Assembly (NCBI GenBank): GCA_946803715.1
Contig: CAMPET010000287.1
Span: forward strand, 13,309-46,874
Source of the DNA: Beroe ovata
Lineage: Eukaryota > Ctenophora > Nuda > Beroida > Beroidae
Length of the DNA stretch: 33,566 bases
Direction: 5' to 3'
Part shown: in pieces, positions 17,875 through 28,200 of the stretch
How the letters are laid out: the number at the start of each line of letters is the position of its first letter
Numbering within the stretch: position 1 is the first letter of the stretch
Position numbers and translations under genes: made by a program
Notes under the pieces: generated by a model
What the model was told of the DNA's origin: nothing
The model's input: the letters and a program-made list of their open reading frames with translations, nothing else
Database searches by the model: none

Positions 17875-19492
17875 ACTTTCTCGCCTGTTTTTAATTAGTC
17901 GTATATTGCTCGCTATATTTTTCGTGTCTTTTCTATAGCTTTAAGTTTATGGTCGTCCCCTGTTTCAACTTTTACAATTTTCCCCCCTCCCTTTCCGTGT
18001 TGTATTTACTTTTCTCTTCTTTCCTGTCTGCCATCACCTCTTTTCCTCCCGCTCCACACTTATTTCTTTTTTCCCAGTGTTGGTAAAAAATTACTCACCC
18101 TCTCAAAAAAAAGTAAAAAATAACTTTGTGGAGGTAAAATATAACTTTGCGGCGTAACTAGTTGAGTTAATTCTCCTGCACGTGCTACCTATCTCATTCA
18201 CTTTCTCGCCTGTTTTTAATTAGTCGTATTTTTGTCGCTTATTTTTCGTGTCTTTTCTATAGCTTTAAGTTTATGGTCGTCCCCTGTTTCAACTTTTACA
18301 ATTTTCCCCCCTCCCTTTCCGTGTTGTATTTACTTTTCTCTTCTTTCCTGTCTGCCATCACCTCTTTTCCTCCCGCTCCACACTTATTTCTTTTTTCCCA
18401 GTGTTGGTAAAAAATTACTCACCCTCTCAAAAAAATTCCCCTTTCATGGTAACATATTTATTAGTAATTAAAGAGCTATCCTTGCGTTTCTTTCACCTTA
18501 TCTTCTCCAGGCTTCTGTCTTTATCAGGCATGTTTTGTGACCCTACCGGTTCTTACTTATTTTTCTTCTTATGGGTTAATTTTTCAATCTTTCTCCCCAT
18601 CTGCTCTATTTTCTCGTATATTTTACTTCTCTTTTTTTTTGTTAACTTTCGCTCGTACAATCATATCGATCAACCATCATAAAGAATAAAGACAGTCCCT
18701 CTCCTCACATGGATCTTTCAACACAAGACATCACTCACCTAGCAGATAAGAACTTTTCTTTTTACTTTTCAACATATTTTTAATGTAGTCATGAATATAG
18801 CATATTATAGCTCAGCATATTATAGTTCAGAGAAACTGAGCAATCTTGTTTTGCGCGCCAATATCCAAGGGGCTGGCCAGCCCGTCTTTATAATTTTCTA
18901 TCAACCTTCCACTCTTATATCCCTTTCAATAAAGAGAGGGAAATCTCATGGGATATTTACAAATCGAGTTACCATGATATCATCTTGTTCCAATTGATAA
19001 ATTTTCTCTATTCGGTTATTTTAGTCGATACATGCTCTTTCCTTTTCTCGCACCTTTCTCACTTTTCGCATTTTCTCGCACCTTTCTTACTTTTCGCATT
19101 TTCTCGCACCTTTTCTCACTTTTCGCATTTTCTCGCACCTTTTCTCACTTTTCATTTCTTATCTACCGTTACTCATAATCGGATGGATATTGGATGCCTA
19201 CTTCACCTATCAACAGCATAGTGCTGCTAACTTGCTATATCTACCCCCTTTCTTAAACTTTCAAAAGTTCTTATTAAAAACTTACTCTTTTGAATTACCT
19301 TCAATCTCTATCTTGTATTAAATCTCGTCTCTTTCAGTTATTGTAAGCAGTATTCACTTTGTTTCTCTATCTTTTATTTGGAGTTACTTCTAAATTACGG
19401 AATCAGCATTTCAAACTTGTGAAAAATTTTAAGAATAATCCAAGGTTTCAGCTTTCCACTGTCTACTTAGAATTTTTCCTTTCTTATTAAAT
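17875..19492 (+). repeat. Dispersed repeat, copy C
   Basis: Contains two head modules in tandem (from 17875 and ~18200), the AAATAACTTTGTGGAGG link also seen in copy A, the Met-Asn-Ile-Ala-Tyr frame (18791-18997), a five-unit CTCGCACC array (~19040-19150) and the tail module. It ends at the N at 19493. Confidence 0.75.
19040..19150. repeat. 25-28 bp pyrimidine minisatellite within the dispersed repeat
   Basis: Units of the form TTTCTCGCACCTTTCTCAC then TTTTCGCA. Related arrays lie at ~17705-17807 and ~19515-19622. Copy A has lost the array at the matching point (~15985). Copy number and unit sequence (CGCACC versus CGCTCC) differ between copies. Confidence 0.75.
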
Positions 19493-19493
19493 N

Positions 19494-20051
19494 GTCGATA
19501 CATGCTTCTTTCTTTTCTCGCACCTTTCTCACTTTTAACATTTTCTCGCTCCTTTCTCACTTTTCGCATTTTCTCGCTCCTTTCTCACTTTTCGCATTTT
19601 CTCGCTCCTTTCTCACTTTTCATTTCTTATCTGCCGTTACTCATAATCGGATGGATATTGGATGCCCACTTCAACTATCACCTGCATAGTGCTGCTAACT
19701 TGCTATATCTACCCCCTTTCTTAAACTTTCAAAGAATCTCTTTAAAGACTTACTCTGTTGACTTACCTTTTATCTCAATCTTAAATCCCGTCTCTTTCAA
19801 TAATTGTAAGCTGTTTTCACTTTGTTTCTCTATCTTTTATTTGGATTAACTTCTAAATTACGGTTTCAGCATTTCAAACTTGTGAAAACTTTTAAGAATA
19901 CTCCAAGGTTTCAGCTTTCCACTGTCTACTTAGAATTTTTCCTTTCTTAATATATGCAAGGCAACAGTAAGTTAGTAGCACTTTCCACAACACAACCACT
20001 GTTCCGGCTTCATCATAATCAGAGACTGTCTGCCGCGCAGGAGAGTGTGGC
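19494..20051 (+). repeat. Dispersed repeat, copy D (3' part only)
   Basis: Starts at the pyrimidine array (GATACATGCTTCTTTC...) and runs to the AGGAGAGTGTGGC tail that also ends copy A. The 5' modules are absent. Ns at 19493 and 20052 bound it, so its order relative to copy C may be an assembly product. Confidence 0.7.
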
Positions 20052-20052
20052 N

Positions 20053-22252
20053 CTGCTCACTAGTGCTCCGCCCACGCCCCCTTTTTCGCCTCTATTGATA
20101 GTGATACTACTACTAGCCCGGTGAGTGCGGCACAAGGGCAGTGGGCACCTGCACACTTGCACTGCACCCTTATGCCTCCTAATTCTCGACCCCTTTTCGC
20201 CTCTTTCTCGCTAGAACCATATGCCGTCTAACATTAGTATCGCGCGCGAGAATAGAGAAACATTGGATTTGGACAGATTGCAGATACTGATAACAAAATA
20301 ACATGAACATTCACTTAAAGGAAGTAGGTACAAAAGGGGGCCAATCCGCCAATATGGGGCAAAATAGGGGCGCGGCGGCGGTCGAACTTGACTAGCAGTA
20401 GCAGGCAATTACAATATTATTTATCATTTACACTTACAGTAGCATAGCAGAGCCCCGTTTTCGATTTTCCTTCGAGTTCGAGCGATTCGCATCTTGCGAT
20501 TGCACCAGCTTGCCGGATGTTTGACTTTGATGTTATCAGGTTTGATGTTTTCAAGGATGCATTTCATACCATAGGGTGTAGCTCGTGTATGACAATATAA
20601 TCAGGTTATCTTTCCACTGTTAGTGTTTCTAACAGTAACAGATATTGGTAACATCCGGCAAACTGCAGCAGTTGCTCGAAGTCTGAAGTTTAGTCGAATG
20701 CTTATTGCTTGCTAATGCTATCGCTTCGGCCGCGAGCAAGCATCGACGCTGCGAATACAACGATCATGGAGTTCGGAAATGCGATGCAGAAGGTCGATTG
20801 GTGAACATGAAGTTGAACAATAACATATCCGATATCGATATGTTAATGTTCTGTCTCTGGTCTCGGTCTCTACGTTAGTTGGGCTAATCCAGGCGATGAA
20901 CTTGAAGATGGAGTGAATTGAAAAGCAAGTTTTGATTAAAAAAATATACAAATCGCCATTTCCTGCTAACAGTAACACACATCTAAACAAGCAAAATATA
21001 ATAAAACAAATAAATTAAATCACTGTTAGTGCTCTAATTGATACGGTTTCTTTTCACTTAATTCAAGACGGGTATCAAAATTAAAATGAGGTTTACGGGA
21101 AATTTTTCCTAATTTAAAGTTACCATCCTTACAGAACAGGTGATGGGGAATGGTCTATCTGAGAGTGAGAGTCGGGAAAAGTTGTGGCCAACCAAGACCT
21201 CTGATAGCCTAAGGATAGCCTAGGATATCATCAGTACGATACGTGACGCCCTTTGACAATCACAAAATATATATGATTATCCAACATCAAATAAATCGCA
21301 CCAAATAGGATAAAAGAAGTGTAAAGACCATGCAAATTTCTCGTGCGATTTTAAAAGTCTCGTCCCTAAACAATATCAGAGTCTGTTTTACTTATAAATG
21401 AACTGGGCGCCGCCGCACAATTCAATTAGACTCGAGCTGAGCATTCGCAGATCTGTTCTGTATTTAATGTGCTCAAAGTTGTCGCCGAAAGTAGATTTCC
21501 AAAGAATTTCGTATCAGGCAGAATCAAACACGCTAAGGGGAAAGTTGCTCGTTACGCGTATGTGTACACATGGAAAAAAAGGCGGATGGAAGGAAAAATA
21601 GACGCGCAATTGTTAGCAATTGTAAGCAGTTTCACTGTTAAGTGCGCGTCTTTTTCTTTCCGTCCATTCTTCCTTCCATGTGTACACATACCGGTTACCC
21701 GCGTGTGATTCTTTGGACCCATTTTCGGCAACGGCAAATCTCTCAAAAATTAGCGATTCTTAACATCATTCTTCATCCTAATCGGCCACTAGGTACTCTG
21801 TGCAGGACTCGTTCTAACGTCCAGTTAGCTTGCACCATGTACCTATATATCAACTTGAAGGATCTAAGCAGTGTATAAGGTAGGTACACTGCCCTATGTT
21901 AAAAATACTGACAGATGAATCATATACATTATACATATCATAATCGATAGGTACTATATTTGGTTCTGTTACTCAATTTCATATTCATATCATAATATCC
22001 TACCGTCGAAATAACAAAACAATTCGAACCTATATAATACATAGTTCACTTTTCGCTACTGTTCTGCTTGATCTGACACATATAAAACAACACATTCCAT
22101 GTATGAGGCGTACTGACGAATGAAAGGTCCTTTGATTCACGTGTTATTCGCTTTCTTGTCGTCTCTGTCTGAACAGTGAACACAACTCTCTCAATTTTCT
22201 GGGATTCTGTGGTAATGATGAAACCAGCGCTGTTTTTGCGCCACCTATACGT
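20053..22252. other. Intergenic region, no gene recognised
   Basis: Only short open frames are present and none has a recognisable domain or exon-like borders. The stretch contains the hairpin at 21545-21705. It is the 3' flank of the minus-strand membrane protein gene that ends near 22253. Confidence 0.5.
21545..21705. repeat. Imperfect inverted repeat, MITE-like hairpin
   Basis: The arm at about 21557-21607 (GTATGTGTACACATGG ... GACGCGCA) pairs with ~21642-21690 (TGCGCGTC ... CCATGTGTACACATAC). Pairing weakens but continues a few bases outward on both sides. The loop is ~35 nt and contains CAATTGTTAGCAATTG. Its size and long arms resemble a foldback MITE or a fossil hairpin. Confidence 0.75.
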
Positions 22253-25200
22253 CTATAGACTAGTCATGCTCGGACTGTGCTTTAGACCGGGACTTGAAGA
22301 CGAACTAGATGATGAACTGGAACTATCCACTTGTGAAATCACAGCTGAAATGCAATTGATGCATTAAGATGCACTAAAATTCGTAGACTTTCCAGCATAG
22401 GGGGGAAGGAAAGGAGGACGCATGAAACTATGAATAACCTGTGTGAGGTAAGCCAACTGCAGGGGATACCATGTAGAAGTTACCCTCCGTCACAGTCCGC
22501 TGTGACTTGAGCGAACTTCCGTTGGTACTAGGGTCACTGTCCTGGCCGTGGTTCAACTTGAGGTCCTCAGTGTGACGCCACGACTGGTGTCCTGTAATAG
22601 GGATCGGTCAGCGTAACGATCTCAGTAATAACAGTCCCTCTCAGAAGAAGTTGGGGGAAAAATTGTCAAGAGGTTCGTACCGTGTTCATCCTCGGTCAAG
22701 ACTTCAAACATCCTGAGTTTATGGGGAATGATGTATAGCTGTTTCCCGGTCCTCTTCTCCACACATAACTTCTTCTCTGCTGAATAGAGGGTAATTATTA
22801 CACAAGCTGTACTATCACAATTCCCTGACAGCAACATCGCACACGACAAGAAACAGTGGAAATTTGCCAAATCAAAGGAACATACCAGAAATTTCTTTCA
22901 CAAACAGTGGGCATTTACTACCTGGCCTCCCGGATGAATTATCCGGTGCAATCGTTTGGTAGGTGGTTGAATTGTTGTTCCTTGCCGGCTGTATACATAT
23001 TTTCATCACGACAAAACTTCCTATCACTGAGGGGGAGAGAGGGGGGTGTTATAAGATACCAGGTGGTGGAAACTCAACCAGAACAATAATTCCAGTACCA
23101 CCGATCAAATTCATTCACTTACAAATAACGACGACTCCTGCGAGCACACTAACAATGATCCGGACTCCTTTACTTCCGCTTGACGTTGCTGTAGGGTATA
23201 ATAGTGAGTGTAGAGATACCACGGAGGTGCAGGCATGTAATTGTATCACACGTTGAAACAGGCATATTACACAATGGCGGATAGGGGCTTCTTCACGAAA
23301 AACTTAGGAAGGCATGAGGAATTTCTAAATGGAAGTTAAGAATGCTAAAAAGGTGTCCTAACTCCATTTAGGAATTTCTAAATGTTTCGTGAAGGAGCTT
23401 CAGGACTCAGGAGGGTCACGATAGCTCATTATTAACAGTGCATCCTGATTTTCATTGGTTGTATGATGTATCTATGTTCTCATTGGTCAATCGCTGTCAC
23501 GTGACTGAAAAAAAATGAGACCCCTCTCCAGGAATACCATTCTCTCTGATCTAATTGTCATACGTACCCTGGCCGGGTGTAGGTTCGTTGTTCCGTTCAG
23601 CTTCTTTGAGCTCCATTTTGCCGAGAATAGTATCATTTCGGTCTGTTAACACCAGGAAATGTCCCTTGACTGCAATGTTGATACGTCATGACTGGTTGAT
23701 ACAGAAGTATCAAATCATGGTATGGATTTTCGCCCAATTTCGGCTACAATCGTATGTCCAAAACATTCATTTACAATGTCACAGCGACATTTATCATGCA
23801 CCATATCTGACTCTGATATCCGGACAGAGAAAGAAGGAATGAAGGATTATAATGCTACAATTATCAGTTCTGATGGAAAGGGGCATAGAGATTTGTTGGG
23901 TAATTAATAAATAGGAGGGAATGTGGAAAAGGACAAATCGCTTATTCGGCATACTTATGTCAATAGGGAGACACTACTTTGACAACAACAATGATAATAA
24001 TAAGTATCCATACCGATGAATTTCTATTTATAGATGACATAAGTTGGATACACGAGGCTCGACTTCTCTGTCATGCATGACTCATGCGTTAAACATGATT
24101 TGATCAATACCAATTCGGCATGCAGATTTCCAAGGCTTCGGTCACGGGTGATATGAACGTCTGGGACATGTCCGTTCATTATCATATATCACGAAGACAA
24201 ATATTCCGTATCGGAGAGTATCGTAATGAGCCACAAAGCAACAACTTGTCTTACGTAAACACGCGTGAAATGTGAAAAGTATTGGTTTCTACATAATAAT
24301 TGTCGTCGCGCGCTACATCAAGTGCTCATATCACACTATCACAGCCATTATATTTGAAGGGGAAGCTTCATGATGATAACATGATAAGGTTAAGAAGGTA
24401 AGAAGAAAACGCTCACTGCCAAGATGCCCATCTTGTCAAAAACATCACGAACATTATAGCAGAACCCAGTAAACATAAACCAGTGTTCGCTCCAAGTCGG
24501 ACGATCTTATTTCCCGTTGAAAATCATCACAGGAATGCAGGAGCCAGGAGGAATGAAAAAAATCGGAACGAGATGAATCGAAGAATCGGATCAAGGGAGA
24601 ATCACTTGGTGCAAGGATGCAGAGTGGTGTCATCTGACCATTCATGATCAGAATGCATACATTGTGTACAATGTATAGAGCGTGTATACATTGTGTACAA
24701 TGAATAATATGGAGTGTATACACTAGTGCGTACATTATATACATGCTTTACAGATACATTCCCGTGTTTACCCTGAGCTAGTTTTGTGACACGAGTCGAC
24801 TGATATTTGGTAGGTTCACCTGTAAACAATGATTTTCAGCTCTTTCTCCCGAACAAACACACGAATACGGTAGTGTCCCTTACCTCTCCGTATATTATAA
24901 TGAAGGTATAACACGTTCATTTTGACACACGTGGCAATTACATTTCAACACGTGAATTGGTTGCTTAACAAGCTATGATTTACAATTAATAGTATAACAC
25001 ATGAATATATCACACAACTAGCAAAAGAAACATCGACAATGAGAGGTCAATTCCGAGTATCGCAATTCCAGGAATGACCACATTAATTAAACCCAAACGT
25101 ACCTATTATATTCGACAACAGTTACAAGAACAACAACAGTTACAACAACGGCACGGGCAGGGCTTTGAAGAGTTGTGTGTGTGCGCGTGTGTTTGTAAGA

Positions 25201-28200
25201 TTGTAACAATATCGAAGACATGATGGTGATAAATGGGCAATCAGTGTTTATCGTCGAATGTAACTGAGCGGTAATAGTTTTGTAATCGGCATGAGGGGAT
25301 TCTATCTAGTTCTCAATGCCAAATGTCTGATTCATGTTGCATTTGAATTCAATTCTAGACATGAACGCCTATATTGTACAGTAGGTAATTGTACCTTTAC
25401 TGAGAGGTAGCGCCTCGTGAACGAATATCTTGTCCAGCCTCTTCAACTCGATATCTCCTAACCGACCTGGGGGACAAACGAGGCAATTAGTACTAATTTT
25501 CCGCTTCAGGAGTTGGTACCTGCTGTATCACTCTCAGTAGTGTCAGCAAGATGTAGCGAATGATTTTCAGAGCCCTGTTTTGACGCAGTGGTCTCAGTCA
25601 GTTCCTTCGCAAGCATTCCTACGTCACAGTTATGCAGTGGTGTCAGTGAGTCGTGACATCAAATTCCATCGCAAGCATTCCTACGTCACAGTTATGCAAT
25701 GGTGTCAGCGAGTCGTGACGAATGAGTACCCAATCGTCACAGAGGACTGTTGTGACATAGTGGTGTCAGCGCATACCATCGCAAGCATTCCTACGTAACA
25801 GTTATGCAGTGGTGTCAGCGGCTCGTGACGAATGGGCACCCCGATCGTCACAGAGCCCTGTTATGACGTACTGGTGTCAGCAAATTCCTTCGCAAGCATT
25901 CCTACGTCACAGTAATGAAGTGGTGTCAGCGACCTGTAACGAATGAGTACCCTTATCGTCACACAGAGCTGTTCTGACGTACTGGTGTCAGAAAATTCCA
26001 TCGTAAGCAGTCCTAAGACCTAAGTCACGGGTATTCAGTGCCTCACAGTGTGGAGAGTCAGTGTGACGTCATAACCGGTGTACAATCAGTGTACTAATGA
26101 TCGGTCCTAGTCGACATCCGTATACAACAATCAGTAGTAATACCCAGCCACTTTGCAAATAACCATTTAGAATGGACAAATGGGAGAGGTTAAATGTGTG
26201 CGTCACAATACGGTACACGTGTAATGTGCTATTTCCCCAGAAGTCACATGTCAACTAAACACACGTACACAGACACTCACACACAAACATCAACAGAAAA
26301 CTCACAGACAGTACACAATCAACACACACATAAACAGTAAACACACACATACACATACACATACATACACACATACACACACACACACACGTCACACATC
26401 TACATAAACAGAAAAACTCTCACACAATTACACCCACACGTACCACTCAAGTCTCCAAATAGTAGCTTATGCGATGCTTTACGAGTCACACATGAACTCT
26501 TCTCGTTGTCGTTCAGGTTCCATATTGCCTTGTCATCATAGTCTTGTGGGTAGAATGATCCACCAATCACAAAACTGAGGTAGAGTTACTCGTCAGTGAA
26601 ATGAAATAGTATCATGTCCTGAAAAACCATGTCCAAATAGGAATGAGGTGCATCATACAATACAGGTACTCTATACCTCTCAGCAGATTCCTTGTTGATG
26701 ATATACCATTTGATAGTCTGATCCAGACAAAACTTCTTACTTAGAACTTGTACTTTGATGAACGTGTCCTCTGCAGAGTGACGTATTAGGTGATATATTT
26801 CGTTAAACTTGTAGGGAGACAACGTGTAACACAAAGTGGACTGTGGACGTGTAACGTGGACAATATCCAAACACCATGTAGTGGACGACACATAGTGGAC
26901 ACAAAGTGACGATAATGCTAAGGACAAAGTGTGGAGAGTGGACAGTGACGATAATGCTAAGGACAAAGTGTGGACAGTGGACAGTGACGATAATGCTAAG
27001 GACAAAGTGTGGACAGTGGACAGTGACGATAATGCTAAGGACAAAGTGTGGACACATTACCGGTCAAGTGATCTATCCTCTGCTCGAAGTCGAAGCGCAA
27101 CATGTTCGTGTTGTTCATATCGAATATAGCTTGAAGTGTGTCAGACGGTGTGTTGAATGGTTTGATGTTCAGAGTCACCTCCCTCTGTTCATTACTCCGC
27201 GTCGTGTAGACTATCGTTACACTGCGTGGGAACAACACGTTACACTATATGTGTTACACTATATGTGTCACAGTTGCTATGCAAATCACTATGGTACCTT
27301 TTCCCAAGCACAGATTTCGGTCCGAAGAAAGTTGGGCTATTGTCTTCTTTAGGAAGTGTGTGTTGAATCAGGGATCCGATCTCATACGCCCTGAGAGAAA
27401 TAATTACCGTCATCACAGACAAAAACTAAAGGTTCAGGTGTTTAAATCATCTTCCTCTCTCAGCGAGACTAAGTCAATAGTCATTAAGGTTATTTTTTCC
27501 AATTAAGCTCCGATAATTTCTCACTGCATGGCTAATTTAAGCAACAGAATTCATTTTGACACGTCTAGCACCAGATCAGGTACCACCAAGCACTAACGTG
27601 ATACTGCACTACTCACGTGTGACGTGATACTGCACGTGATACTGCGCTACTCACGTGATACTGCACGTGATACTGCACTACTCACGTGATACTGCACGTG
27701 ATACTGCACTACTTACGTGATACTGCACGTGATACTGCACTACTCACGTGATACTGCACTACTCACGTGATACTGCACTACTCACGTGATACTGCACTAC
27801 TCACGTGATACTGCACTACTCACGTGATACTGCACTACTCACGTGATACTGCACTACTCACGTGATACTGCACTACTCACGTGATACTGCACTACTCACG
27901 TGATACTGCACTACTCACGTGATACTGCACTACTCACGTGATACTGCACTACTCACGTGATACTGCACTACTCACGTGATACTGCACTACTCACGTGATA
28001 CTGCACTACTCACGTGATACTGCACTACTCACGTGATACTGCACTACTCACGTGATACTGCACTACTCACGTGATACTGCACTACTCACGTGATACTGCA
28101 CTACTCACGTGATACTGCACTACTCACGTGATACTGCACTACTCACGTGATACTGCACTACTCACGTGATACTGCACTACTCACGTGATACTGCACTACT

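Noticed and set aside
24454-24744. 96-codon minus-strand ORF
   Set aside because: No exon-type borders in phase and no domain; it runs through the TACATTGTGTACAATG palindromes.
25070-25175. Alternative membrane-span exon encoded by GTT/GTA-rich minus-strand sequence
   Set aside because: The Val-rich frame comes from a simple repeat and its entry phase does not match exon 13. The exon pair 23123-23188 and 22922-23026 fits phase and hydrophobicity better.
26906-27352. Open frames of 66-152 codons on both strands across the 39-bp repeats
   Set aside because: The unit length is a multiple of three, so several frames stay open by construction. Only the exon pieces at 27061-27221 and 26677-26770 on the minus strand have splice borders and matching phases.
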